From assembly GCA_958295665.1 (NCBI GenBank), contig OY282560.1, forward strand, positions 45,260,333 to 45,324,332: 64,000 bases of DNA, read 5' to 3'. The stretch's first letter is position 1. Each line of letters opens with the position of its first letter. This DNA comes from Tipula vernalis (lineage: Eukaryota > Arthropoda > Insecta > Diptera > Tipulidae). A program made the position numbers and the translations under genes. Below the pieces are notes generated by a model. It saw only the letters and a list, made by a program, of their open reading frames with translations. It had not been told where the DNA came from and did not search any database. Shown piece after piece: positions 21,991-33,160 of this stretch.

Positions 21991-22149
21991 AATATAGAAA
22001 AATGAATTGGCTGAAGAAAATTAACGTAAAAGAAATTTAAACCTTTCGAAATAAAGTTTTGCGCAGCATGATGAAGGAATGATAATCTTTATAAGGATTT
22101 AAAAAGGAAATACGTCAGTGAAGAAATTAAAAATTATGGACAGAAACAT

Positions 22150-24440
22150 GTATACCGCCTTAATCAACACAAAAATGCGGATTTGCGTCATATGCTGATC
22201 AAAACAACCCAATAAGATGGCTACTAGGGCAGCTAAATTAATGACGTAACCAACTTGGAGCTAACCAATGGGTTATACTACACAAATACTCAATATAAAA
22301 TGGATGAAGGATTACATATCTAATAATGGTAAGGGTTTACTTCTATTTCTCATATAATGATTAACTAACCAGCTGGGCTGTATAATTTAAAGAACTTGTA
22401 AATTATTTCATGAAAAATTTATTACCACATTCATATTTCTATATCTGTCTAAAATGTTGAACCCGTCAATGTCATGCTTCACGTTCGACTTCGATAACAT
22501 TGTGCAATAAATTTAATATAAAATAAGTTACCACACATTCTAATCCAAATATTACACTACTCCATAAAATCATCCACCTGCTTTAAAGCATAAAACGATC
22601 ATAAGGTTAAACAGAAAACTGCCGAAATCGAAACACCAACGAAAACAAAAACAAACAAAAAAAAATGCTAAAAGCACCAAAAAAGCGCGCAGTTTCTTAC
22701 ATAATTTATATTTATACTCCAATTATGTATAAACATTTTTTATCTTCTTCACATTTTCTCCTCTCGAAATAATTGATATAGACATGGCATAAGAAGTAAA
22801 CTTTAGTTAATTTTAAAAAATCTGAATTTTGTTTGTTGTCTTAAAACTTTAAAACTTTCAAGAAGCATAGAAAAATAATTCGATTTTTTTTTTTGTTGGT
22901 TCGAGATTTAGGTGCGATCACAAATTGATGGTTTACCAACCAAAAAAAAAAATTAAATCAGACACACTCATTCATATACTACACAACACTGTACACAAGA
23001 AGACAAATAACTCCAATTTAATGATCATGCGAAAATTACCCAAAAAAACACAAAAAAATGTTTTGATTTTATTTGTTAATTTCATTTCAAGCACTTAAAG
23101 TCCGAAACGAGGAGGTATATCTTTCACTTAATGCCCCAATTTACTCGTAATATAAAACTTCTGCAACAAATGTGTATATACGAGATTGTCTGTATATATG
23201 ATTTGATTTAAATTAATTTAATTTTAGGTTTGAGCGCGCAATTATATGTTACAAGATATCCTTGTAAATAAGTGGCTAATGGTAGTTAAATTATATATTG
23301 TCAACAATTTAATGCAAAATGTAATAAATTTTTTTGCAATGAAGCAATGTATTTTCATTAAATTGACACTAAAATATTTGCAATCAAATTAATTACAAAA
23401 TTAAACTTGAAAAACTCATTACTTTCGTTATCACAAAGAAATTTTTTTCCAATGTTAAAAATTTTGCTTGACAAACCAGACTTCCCGTCAAATTCTGTCG
23501 GGTTACTCGAAATAAAGTAACTTTTTTATCTCATAAAGAATAAGAAAATATTTTTGTAGTTGTTTTGGTGTGAAAAGAGCAAAATAAAGTGAGATTATGT
23601 TTTACTTGACAGTCAGATCAGTAAAATTTGTTTTATTGTGATAACAACAAGATGGAACTAATTAATTTAGCGCATTAATATTCAAATAAACAACAAATGA
23701 AATATCAAAATGGAGTTTTGTTTTTGTTTCCAATTCACTTTGACATTTCACATTTCTATGTATTTGTAAAGAGTAAAGTAAATCTATGAAAAAATCCAGA
23801 GTAAAGCAAAATGCTCTCGAGCAAAAAAATAAAGTGCTTTAATGTCAAATTTTTACCCTTCGAGTAAAATTTTTTACCCTCAGGGTGTTTTTTTTTCCGA
23901 AAGAATTTAACATTATTAATCACGGCATGACCTTATCGGAGCAACGAAGTACAATAAATTGAGTTAAACTCAGAAATTAGGAATCTGACCTTCCGCGGTC
24001 AGATTCTGAAGCTCATATTTTTAAACAAGGATACATCGACGGATTAATCCACAGTTTTCGAAAATCCACTGATTAAGCCGAGGTTACTTTTGGTGATTTA
24101 ACGAAGCTAAAACCGGCGATTTTCGAATTAATAACTGCTTGCTGGGATATTAGGCATTTTTTTTGTTTGTTTTCTAATGTCGTTTTCGATTGATTATTTT
24201 CCACTCGATGGAAAAGCAATATCAATTTCGGCATCAATCGAACAAGAACAACTCATTGCTCTTTTATGTTTGTGGGTTATCTTTCAAAATATAAGAAACT
24301 AGAAAATTACAAATATAAAATCTAAACAATTCGTTTTCGAAGCAATGTTGAGATTAATTTAATGATACTTCTAAATAAACAATGACCATAATAAGTTTTC
24401 AAACTGAAAACTGTACCCAATCAGCCAAATAACAGAACCT
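22150..24440. other. AT-rich non-coding DNA
   Basis: No supported gene. A 10-bp perfect hairpin gaatctgacc/ggtcagattc lies near 23981-24007. A phrase aaagtaaatctatgaaaa...tgctctcgagcaaaaa at 23773-23830 recurs in direct orientation at about 26338-26395. Otherwise low-complexity AT sequence with long A and T runs. Confidence 0.45.
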
Positions 24441-24679
24441 ACAAATCCCGGGCCTGCCGCCAAATTTTTCTTGGGCCCCAAAAATAATCCTTGTACTTAT
24501 GAGCAAGTAAAGCTTTTAGATAAAAACTTATTTCTTTCTATTGTCGAGCCTCGCATTATTTATAAGTATCTGATTTCGTGACTAGAGAAAGAGAACGTGA
24601 TTCATTTCAATGGCCTTAAATAAAACGAAATATCCAGCAACTATCAGTGCTGTGACGTTTTCTAAATATATTGATGAAG

Positions 24680-25430
24680 CATCACAAATTTCGAATATAA
24701 TTGAAAAATATCAAGAATATCGAAATAATCCCAAAAATGTCAAAAGTATATACATATCTTGAACATTCCTGAAAGTTCTCAAATATCGAATTTTCCTTAA
24801 GTATGTAAAACGGAAGAAGATCCTCGCCTATAGGAAGAGGTATCGAAATTTTGGCATAATCTCGAAAAATGTTAGATTTAAGTATATGTGTAATTCTGCC
24901 AGTCCTCAAACTCAGAGCTAATCGCAGAACATTGTCATACATAATTTGAATAAATTTGAAAATCATTAATAATCTCGATTAATCCTAGAAATGTCGGGAA
25001 ACTTAAAAAATCTAGAATATAACGCAGAACAATCACAGAAAAATTGAAATAATCTCTTTATTTTGTGAATCTTGGTTGATCACGAACAATTTCAATAATA
25101 CCGAAAAATCTGGATATTATTGAATAATTTCGGAAAGCCTGTCAAAATTTAGAAAATCCACGAAAATTTCGAAAATGCTACTAAGCAAGTTATGGCTAAG
25201 CTCGACAAAACGATGAACGACAAATGGAACCCTCAAATAGTATCGGATAATTTGTTAAATATCGAAGAAATATATTCTTAGAATATACTCTAAGATTCTT
25301 GAGTAAGATCGAACCACACTCGAATAATCTCAAAACATCTCGAATAACCTGACAGTTTCCAAACAATGAATCAGCAACTAAGGCTCAAACATCAAAATTT
25401 CATTTCCATGCTAAATTCCAATAATCTTGA
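24680..25430. repeat. Diffuse AATCTCGAAAAT-like repetition
   Basis: Short phrases such as aatctcgaaaaatg, aataatctcaaaacatctcgaataacc, aatttcgaaaatgc and aataccgaaaaatctgg recur irregularly over 750 bp. This resembles a very decayed short-unit satellite. A 94-residue frame on the minus strand here is a by-product of the repeat composition and has no recognisable motif. Confidence 0.35.
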
Positions 25431-26247
25431 GAAATTTTAAAAAATAGAAGGTATGAAAGGTATGAAATCCGAAAGCGACGAAAATTTCCAAAATCGTGTG
25501 AAACCCGCCAAAAACAACCAAAAAGAACACCAGCACTAATTTCAAAATTGCAACGCTAATTGTATCTGTTAATTCCCTTTCTAAAGACAAAAGCACTCCT
25601 AATGAAGGAAACATTTAATTGTTTTCAGTCGCGGTTTAGATATTTTTCTAATGAGAAAGTTTCAACAATTTCTTCTTGATTTTTATGAACATCAAAATGG
25701 TACATCGCAATCTGCTTAGCAGTATTGCTTCCATTTACAAATCAAATTCAATATTTTCTAATCAAAACTTGATTTGTAAAAGTTTCAATTTGTTTTGCTA
25801 AAGGCTTAATTTGATTTATAAAAGGTTAAATTTGAAGCGCAAAAGGGTCAAACTTGGAGTACCAAACGTATTAACCCAACAAATAAATTAACCCAAACAC
25901 TAAAATCGTTATCCTCTGATGGCGAAAGCTTTGATTTCAAACGAGTTTAGCAAATTGTCGTCTAAATCTACATATCTGTCAGAATCTAAAGGCATTTTTA
26001 TTTCTATGGAGTCATATGGTTCTAGTCGGAATTTTTTCACTTTCAGCAATCGAAAAGAAATTATTGGTCCTGTCTTAAGAAAATATTTAATAGCAACAGG
26101 AATCATTTCTTCTTTCTCTAAAAATTAGACGACCACTTTATCTTAAAAATTTCGTTTTGTAAATTTGAAATGGTGGGCTTCTTTAATCTGAGCTACAATC
26201 AATCTAATCTTGACTTTGAATTAATATTCAAACGCTCGATAAATCTC

Positions 26248-26315
26248 GGGGGGGGGGGGGCCCAATGGGCCCCCGCAGCTTTGGGTGCTGCGGGTACCTA
26301 GTTACGCCACTGCTA
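26248..26315 (-). mobile_element. GC-rich DNA-transposon terminus with G13 run and paired hairpins
   Basis: Read on the minus strand it begins GCAGTGGCGTAACTAGG. Two adjacent perfect 8-bp hairpins follow: cccgcagc/gctgcggg (26272-26279 with 26287-26294) and gggggccc/gggccccc (26256-26263 with 26267-26274). A run of 13 G closes it at 26248-26260. Such GGCGTAACTAG ends followed by GGGCC sequence are typical of DNA-transposon termini. A weak counterpart, cccgggcctgccgcc...cttgggcccc, lies at 24446-24481. The superfamily is not determined. Confidence 0.5.
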
Positions 26316-26559
26316 CAAACATATTTATGTAAAAGCGGGGTAAATCTACGGAAAACTTGGGATTTCTAAAAAGTGCTCTCGAGCAAAAATATTTGGCCCT
26401 CAGAACAACGTTTTTTCTTCAATCCTTCAGAATGCTTTTTTCGGCTCAATCGAAAACGACATAAAATAATTCTTTCCCCCTTAAGTGTTCCGTCTTTTCT
26501 TGAATTTAATTGTTGTGGCAATTTCCATAAAAATAAATAAAATACACTTGGTATTTATT

Positions 26560-27300
26560 TATATCAGCAAATTTATTTTATCAACTGTGCATAACAAAAA
26601 TTTCGTCCATAATGATGTTCCACACCAAATCGTCCGCACTCATCATCATCAAAATTGAATTCCATTGCTCCGTAATCTAAAATAAAATTAAATCAAATTA
26701 ATTATATGTAAATTTATATTTATGTTCAATACTTATCTTTATTAAATTTATTCTGAATTGTTGATAAACAAATTCACCATGACAGTCAAACGTCAAAATT
26801 GTAGGTGAATTCTAATATTTTTTGTTTAATACAATTTCGGAAAGAAGATCGACGCGTCGCCTATGTGAATTGCGACAATTAACTTTTCGAAATTGTATTC
26901 CGAATATTTGCGTTCAATCATAAACGCGTATTGTATTCTTGTCATTTTTTCAATCATTAAAAAACATTACTTCTGTGACCACCATCAAATAGTAAACAAC
27001 TAAAATATATTATCGGTTATTAATTTGTGAAAAGCCAAAAATATTAAAAAGGATTAACACCAGTTTTGTTTTCTTGTCACCCCATGGTCACTGTAGTCAA
27101 CAAATAAAATACAGCCCACTAACAAACAACGCGGAATTATCGCACTATTGGGATTATCTCGACCGCCACGGAGAAAATAAATTATTCCATTGTGCTCCGC
27201 CAACATTAATATTCATCGAGTTTCAAATTCTAGATTACGATAATCATGCTATGTACGAAACGCAACAAGCCTAAAAACAGTTAAATCGTGTTGTGACATA
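26560..27300. other. Unassigned region, possible decayed transposon exon
   Basis: On the minus strand 26578-26682 gives a short open tail ending FCYAQLIK and a stop. A plausible 3' splice site (ttttattttag) lies immediately upstream, but no donor-side exon with a valid GT was found. On the plus strand a 66-residue frame (27074-27274) has no recognised motif. Neither is convincing as a gene. Confidence 0.3.
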
Positions 27301-27419
27301 GACTGAAAAAATAACTACAAATTCTCGAATTCGCGACTAGCTAGTTTGAGCCTGTTGGAATTAGTGATTTGTGGCATTCCTGTACAAGAATTAAATAAAA
27401 TAGAAAGCAAGTGGTGCAC

Positions 27420-27672
27420 GTAATATGCGATAACATAAGCGATAATATGCGTCCAAAGGTTTCAGATCTTGTCGGGGGTTGTTGGTCAAATAACGAACCC
27501 CTTCTTTAGAAAACTGGGGTCGACGCCGAAACTATTCCTTATTGTAAAACTCCACGTCTATTCTATCGTGAAATATCTTAGGACGTTTAAATCGTTTCGA
27601 CAACATTATCTCGTTATCAGATTCACCAGATTCTGAAGACGAAGACGAAGACCCATTAAATATATTTTCCAT
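27420..27672 (-). pseudogene. PIF/Harbinger transposase, N-terminal remnant
   Basis: From an ATG at 27672 the minus strand reads MENIFNGSSSSSS, an acidic Ser-rich leader, then RFKRPKIFHDRID. After a stop it reads FRRRPQFSKEGVRYL, matching the FRxRFRLSKxxVRYL block near the start of Harbinger/HARBI1-type transposases. The following ~60 bp have only weak similarity, and the DDE catalytic core was not found. It is a dead remnant. Confidence 0.5.
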
Positions 27673-28418
27673 TTTTAACTTAAATTTTCAAAAACTTATT
27701 TAAATTTAAATTTGCAATTCATTATCTACAAATATTTAGTTTTGTATATGTAATTTGACAGGTCGTAAATGATGTTTTATATTTCCCAATTCTCGAAAAT
27801 CGCCGTATCCACTGTTTTAGGCCTCGATGTCGAGGTATAAATCCGAGGATCCAATTTTAATCCAGGTTTGATTCAGTGGATTTATCTTCGTTTAAAAATA
27901 CGAAAGAGGGGATAAATTCGCTGATTTATCACTATTCTCGTTTAAAATTACGCCTGAGGTCCGAGGGCTTATTCTGTCTTACTTTTTCATCGAGGACCCG
28001 TCCGAATTCATACCAAATAGATTACATATAAAGTAAAAATAGTAACTCCTTTTTTCTATGAGAGGCAGTGGTAACGCTCAAAAACATTGCCAAAACTTTG
28101 TGGGTCCGTTTTTAGTCATTCTAAATCAACTAAACTAAAAGCTCTCAAGTTCAAGTAAATAATCATAGATTGCAAGCAATTTTGAAATGAAAGCATTATA
28201 TTATTGTCAGATATATCAGATTAAATTATTAACGATTTTGGGTAAGAATTTTAATAAATACAAAAACATAAAATGAATTTACAACATTTTATTTTATTAT
28301 TCTTTAAATCGTAAAAAACAGGAAATAAATTCGGTCACTTAAAATTCTAAATTGCCTGCCATATCCGATTTTTTTAGCATAGAAATTGTCAAAAGCTTCT
28401 AGATAAATTCGAACTGGG

Positions 28419-28537
28419 GTGCGATTACGTAAGCATTACGAGTTTCGAGTTTCTCGAAATTGCGACTTGTTGTTGTTGTTTTACTCGTACACCTTTTTAA
28501 GTACGACAGAAAACTCGTAATGCTTACATAATCGCAC
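28419..28537. mobile_element. Small MITE, 119 bp, 27-bp inverted repeats
   Basis: GTGCGATTACGTAAGCATTA...at 28419-28445 matches the reverse complement of 28511-28537 with one mismatch in 27. The centre includes a (GTT)n tract. No clear target duplication was found, so the superfamily is open. Confidence 0.7.
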
Positions 28538-28727
28538 TTCTGGTCTGTGAAACAAATAATCGTCTAGAAATAATCCAAATATACATAAGTTGCCACAACA
28601 AATACGGTTACTGAAAACTATTTGTTAGAAGTACCAACTAGAGGGTTTCTCAAAACGGGATCAAATGATTTTTTTTTTCTTATATACTATTTTAACTCTA
28701 TAACGGAATAGGAATAATATTTTACAG

Positions 28728-28790
28728 TAAAACCTCGGTTTAAGAGACCAATTTTGGATTGGTCTGCCTCTTATTTTCGATTGTCCTTTA
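28728..28790 (+). mobile_element. Possible pogo/Tigger-type transposon end
   Basis: ttacagtaaaacctcggtttaagagacc resembles the CAGTGAAACCTCxxTTAA terminus of pogo/Tigger-like transposons and starts next to a TA. No opposite end or transposase was recognised nearby. Confidence 0.4.
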
Positions 28791-28839
28791 GATCTGAATG
28801 TAGAAAATTTGAATATCTCGCGTATATGTTATCCATCAA

Positions 28840-29070
28840 CAGGAACTATTTCTTAACCCATTATGATGAAATTCAGCATGCACGATGGAAATGGTAATCT
28901 AAAATGAGTTTTAAATGAAGTTCTGGAATATGGCTACAGAGACATGAACTTGGCCGTTTCTTAACCGATTATGATGAAATTCGGCACGTATAACTGAAAT
29001 GAAATTCTAAAATGATTTTTGCATGAAGGAACTTTGCTATTTCTCAACCGGTTATTGTTATATCTCGTTT
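28840..29070 (+). repeat. Dispersed ~108-bp tandem unit (locus 1)
   Basis: A unit containing tttcttaaccgattatgatgaaattcggca...gaaatggtattctaaaatgattttt...gaagttctggaatatggc occurs about 2.5 times. Anchors are 28851, 28959 and 29042, giving a 108-bp unit and a shortened 83-bp unit. Related units lie at 52225-52440 (same strand) and about 52850-52985 (inverted). Confidence 0.65.
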
Positions 29071-29266
29071 TCATATTCAACGTAAAACACACTAATTTTT
29101 ATACTGTCAAAATTTCTATATTGCTTGTAATAAAAACACAAAAGTCCCCATTTATTCCATTATAAACGCCATTCCATAAAGTTGTGTTCTCAAATAAAGT
29201 TGTGTAATTCCTAAATAATAAATTTAATATTTGTAAATATAAAAGTGGCGACGAGGATTAAACAAA

Positions 29267-29520
29267 ATGCCTACGGATCAAGAAATTTTACAAATTCTTA
29301 AAAGCCAACAAGAATTTATACAATCATTTTTGGCGGCTCAAACAAAACAAGTGGCTACAACAATTTCACCGTTTTCCCCGTTTAATGTGTAGAAACATCA
29401 TTGGTCATCATATTTACTACAAATAAATCAGCATTTCGAGGCATGCGGGGTATCGGATGATAACAGGAAACGAGCATTTTTCCTGTCCAACCTGTGGGAG
29501 AATATATTTTTGAACTCCTG
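29267..29520 (+). pseudogene. Ty3-C Gag, N-terminal remnant
   Basis: From the ATG at 29267 the frame reads MPTDQEILQILKSQQEF and stops after about 41 codons at 29390. Beyond the stop the same frame continues with HHWSSYLLQINQHFEACGV and AFFLSN, a capsid N-domain pattern. It then ends abruptly where the element changes to other sequence. It differs from the Gag of Ty3-E. Confidence 0.6.
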
Positions 29521-29599
29521 CGGGTCGATTCACTGTATATATCTGTTGTGACGCATCAACCGGTATACCAAGACCGTTTATTCCAATAACATTTCGGAA

Positions 29600-30647
29600 A
29601 TCTGTTTTTGAAACTTTTCACAATTTGTCACACCCAGGTGTGTTAAAGCCTCCGTCAAACTTTTGACTAAAAATGTCATTTGGCCTTCTATTGGTAAAGA
29701 TTCAAGAATTATGGCTCAAAATTGTATACCATGTCAAAAATCCAAGATTTCAAGGCACACAAAATCACCTCTCGGCACTTTTAAAGTTGCATCGCAACGT
29801 TTCGCTGAAATACATCTTGGCATCATTGGTCCACTTCCAATTTCCGGTAACAACCGTTATTGCGTGACGTTAATTGATCGATTTTCGCGATGGGCTGAGG
29901 CAGTTCCGGTGCCAGATATGACTGCGGCCACAGTCGCATTTGCAGTGTTATCAACGTGGATAACTAGATTCGGCGTACCAGAGTTTATTGTTACGGACCA
30001 GGGAGCACAATTCGAATCACAACAATTTTCAGAATTAGCTAAATTACTGTGTTTCCAACACCGACGCACTACGAGTTACAACCCGAAAAGCACCGGCATG
30101 ATCGAAAGATGGCATCGCACCATCAAAGCAGCCATCATGAGTCATAACCGATCAGACTGGGACAACATGTTACCATTGATTATCCTCGGGCTGTGGACGT
30201 CATTCAGCGAGGAACTCAACGCCACACCAGCAGAACTCGTATATGGGGGATCACTACGTGTACCGGGACAATTCATAAACCAAACTCTCGATAACAAAAT
30301 TACGCAAAATGATTTCGTTAAGAATTTAAAAAAACATTTCGACGAAATTCGACCAATACCAGCTTCAAGACAAACAACGAATAACGTTTTCGTGTCCAAA
30401 GATCTAAGTTCCACCACACATGTGTTTTTGAGAACAGATGCAATCAGAAAGGCGTTGGAACCCCCCGTACACAGGTCCTTTTAAAGTAATCAAAAGAGAC
30501 GCCAAAACATTCGACATAGAAATTAAAGGCAGAAGGGTTAAAGTCTCGATTGACCGAGTAAAACCCTGCCATTCACAAAGTTTCGATGATACTTCAACAG
30601 ACATTCAAGAAATTGACACCTCGACAGGTATCACTTACTACATATGA
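29600..30647 (+). pseudogene. Ty3-C integrase
   Basis: The main open frame 29663-30484 (273 residues) starts inside the zinc domain, with CIPCQKSK near residue 17. It covers the whole catalytic core: D in EIHLGIIGPLP region replaced (HLGI instead of HLDI), D in FIVTDQGAQFES and E in GMIERWHRTIKAA. The first catalytic Asp is therefore lost. A frameshift near 30450 moves the C-terminal domain (NPPYTGPFKVIKRD, then VKVSIDRVKPCH) to frame 30438-30647. The HxxxH part lies upstream (29612-29640) in a shifted frame. Confidence 0.82.
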
Positions 30648-30775
30648 CACATCACGTGAATTGTTGGCAAAATTCACTGGAAGGGGAGTTTCAACGTCGG
30701 GGTCACCACTTTATAGCTACGTTTGTTGTTGTAACCATAAAAAAGATTGTGATATTCGTTTAAATTAATTTTATT

Positions 30776-31594
30776 TTATATACATTTTTTTTTATACAAT
30801 TGTTCATGCTGATAATTGGGGTAATATGTACACGGCTGAGTACTTCCTACTATTTTGGTACAAACAACAATCAGGTTACTGAGTTCACCAGCCATTGAAT
30901 TCATCATACGCTGAAACGCTGATGGTGCATTAACAAGCCCGAAAGGCATACAATTAAACTGGTACTTCCCATCTGGCGTTAAAAACGCAGATAAAACACG
31001 TGACTCCTCATCAACTGGGATCTGATAGTACCCAGACATCAAGTCAACCACCGAAAACCATGTCATGCCGGCCAGCCGCTGTAATTGATCATCCATGTTC
31101 GGCAATGGAAAATGATCTTTCACAGTTCTGTCGTTGAGCCTGCGATGGTCGACACAAATGCGATCTTCACCGCTCTTCTTTTTGACGATCACGATTGGGG
31201 ATGCATACGGTGAAGTCGATGGTCTTATGATGTTATTTTGCAGCATTTGCTCTACATGATTTCTAACAGTTTCCCGCTGGGTATAAGCAAGTCGATAGGG
31301 CTGATAGTAAACAGGTCTCTCATCCTTTAGCTTTATCTTAATTGTTGCTTTTGTAGTCAGGCCAAGCTCGCTCATATTTAATGCGAAACAGTCTCTGTAC
31401 TCGGCAAACAACTGCACAATGTCCGCCTTAACAGATCCGGTAACATCCTTTCCAATGAGTTCCGCTACGATATCACGAAAATCATCCTTTTGTACTGTTA
31501 CTATGGCCAACTCCTCTGTTCCTGTAGCTCCCTGTTCCCTTTTCAGACAATTCACAACATTCGTGACGTTATTGGCATCTATAGTAATACTCAA
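30776..31594 (-). pseudogene. Ty3-D reverse transcriptase, N-terminal two thirds
   Basis: 272 residues. The RT lead-in reads YRDCFALNMSELGLT and PYRLAYTQRETVRNHVEQML, then SPYASPIVIVKKKSGEDRICVDHRRLN, FSVVDLMSGYYQIPVDE and MPFGLVNAPSAFQRMMNS. The next block should be the YxDD active site, but the sequence departs from RT after AGELSNLIV and ends in low-complexity YKKKCI. The catalytic core is incomplete. Confidence 0.82.
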
Positions 31595-31626
31595 CAGCTT
31601 GAAGAAATTGTAGCCCTTGACAACAA

Positions 31627-32025
31627 CTACGTTTTCGCGATTAAGTACATTATTGCCAACAATCGTATTGTATGTATTTCTGCCGTTAATTTCCCCACTG
31701 TACTGCCCCCATCTCCAAATCCACGCAATTTCTGGCTATATTTCTCATATTTCAAAACCATTTTATCGGCAATATTCTGACACAATATCGTGCATTCGCT
31801 TCCCAAATCGACGAAAGCGTCCACGTTGATCCCGTTTAGTCTAATAGGTTTTGAATATTCACATTTGCTAGCAACAATGCAATTAATAGTTTTGACATTG
31901 GTATTTGTAGAATTGGGTTTTTCCTGTTTGTTTTGATTGGTGAGACTCTGATTCCGATTTGTATTGCTACATTGGGCAGCATAATGCCCCTCTTTTCTAC
32001 AATAGTTACATATAACTGACCGCAT
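31627..32025 (-). pseudogene. Ty3-D zinc knuckle and protease
   Basis: The 132-residue frame begins with a CCHC knuckle, CNYCRKEGHYAAQC (residues ~6-19). After a Lys/Asn-rich linker comes the protease region VDAFVDLGSECTILCQ. The expected D-[ST]-G triad reads D-L-G, which would be expected to abolish activity. YSQKLRGFGDGGSTVGK further on fits the flap region. It lies between gag and RT. Confidence 0.72.
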
Positions 32026-32131
32026 GTCTCGTATGGGATGATCGATTCGCCAAAATACCCTGGTCTGAAAATGTTTTTGTCATCGAGTTGTGTGCCCGGA
32101 GTTTCAACATTAATTCCGAGAAAGTTGCAAT

Positions 32132-33156
32132 TCACATAACACTGAGTGAGTAATTTAGATTTGAATTCCCTAATCCACCTATGATGTATTTTATTACATT
32201 TTTCTCATCGATGTTTGCCTCCGAGGCAATTCGTCGCATTTCGTAGGGATAATCAACCACATCTTCGTGCGCAGCACATTTTCGTTTTTCCAAAGCACGG
32301 TGAATATCGACAGCATCTCGCGAATCGAAAAACTCATCGATTAATGCTTTTTTGAAAAATATCCATGATTTAAAGCATGTGTCCAATGATTCATACTATT
32401 TCCGGTCATTCTCGTTTAGCTTCAAGGTAACCGCATGCATTAAAACTAATTCAGGAGAGTTATACATAGCCATCATGCGATCGACACTCTGTAAGAATGC
32501 CTTCAACGATGTTTTCGCCGGATCAAAATCCATTATTAATTGAGCGAGCTCCTTTACTTGTGTATAATAACTACCCTCAGCATGCCTGGATTGCAATTCC
32601 TCATTTATAGACCTTGGGGCCTGCTGAATACATTCATCCGCCAGTAAATCAATTGCACGCGCGACAGTGGTGCACGGTCCGGCCTGTCCATATTCGCGGC
32701 GCGGTTGCAACTGCGTCTGACGGATTTGTGGGTGCGGTAACACCAGTGAAGCACACTGACCCCTTGGTCTCTAAGTGTTGTGCGGGAATATTCCGGCTGT
32801 CCCCGATGATGCAACACAACACCTTCCAAACCACACTGCTGATTTCTTGATGTTTGAGATGCAACATCAGAATTGTCAATCTGTCTAGGCATGTTTTTGG
32901 TAGCCATAGTGGTGTCCCTAACTGCGGTCCATGATAGATCCAGACCTCGTTCACCATTGGCATTCTACTGATAATCGAAACTCTCAGAATCCTCGATCGC
33001 CTCTGGAGAAGATATCTGTGAATTTGCTTCGCCCTCCGCCGTAGATAGGTCTAACAGCGCATCCGGTGTAACAACTGGCCCACGTCGCATTGCCACTCTG
33101 GCGCACTCCACGTTTGGGATTGACATGTTCGCACAATTTTTTTTTTTTTTGATCAT
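32132..33156 (-). pseudogene. Ty3-D Gag remnants
   Basis: Frames at 32965-33156, 32605-32907, 32396-32743 and 32132-32386 together form a broken Gag. Recognisable parts are YTQVKELAQLIMDFDP and SLKAFLQSVDRMMAMYN (capsid N-domain), then SWIFFKKALIDEFFDSRDAVDIHRALEKRK and IGGLGNSNLNY (capsid C-domain). At least two frameshifts separate the segments. Confidence 0.65.
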
Positions 33157-33160
33157 TGTA

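Larger units (their letters stand above)
20084..22150 (+). mobile_element. Jockey-like LINE, 3' part (endonuclease and RT)
   Basis: Continues the LINE whose ORF1 lies at 14.6-15.6 kb. In order: an endonuclease fragment (20084-20640), the fragment between endonuclease and RT (20880-21050, EIKNKSFSEYLAGLSG), and RT (21540-21830). All are in broken frames. Two insertions interrupt it: a 62-bp retroposed piece with a target duplication (20331-20392) and a CCCGAG-repeat segment (~21174-21505). Confidence 0.72.
29240..30700 (+). mobile_element. Ty3/gypsy element C, internally deleted and apparently chimeric
   Basis: It starts with a primer-binding-like AGTGGCGACGAGGAT at 29243-29257 and a gag start at 29267, preceded by a probable 5' LTR. 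About 250 bp later the sequence changes to a short stretch also found near 33478-33520, then from ~29600 to integrase of the same type as Ty3-E. Protease, RT and RNase H are missing. Gag type and integrase type appear to come from different families. A polypurine-like GGAAGGGGAGT lies at about 30679-30689. Confidence 0.65.
30776..33160 (-). mobile_element. Ty3/gypsy element D, truncated within RT
   Basis: Minus-strand order is gag, zinc knuckle/protease, RT. The element stops just before the RT active-site YxDD block, so the rest of RT, RNase H, integrase and 3' LTR are absent; it lies directly against Ty3-C's 3' end. A candidate 5' LTR/leader region extends from ~33160 to ~33780 but was not delimited. 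Gag and Pol style differ from Ty3-A/E, with protease DLGSE in place of DTG/DSG. Confidence 0.72.

Noticed and set aside
26578..26690. Terminal exon of a host gene on the minus strand
   Set aside because: There is an open tail with a plausible acceptor site, but no donor exon, no conserved domain and no confirmed start. Too weak to call as a gene.
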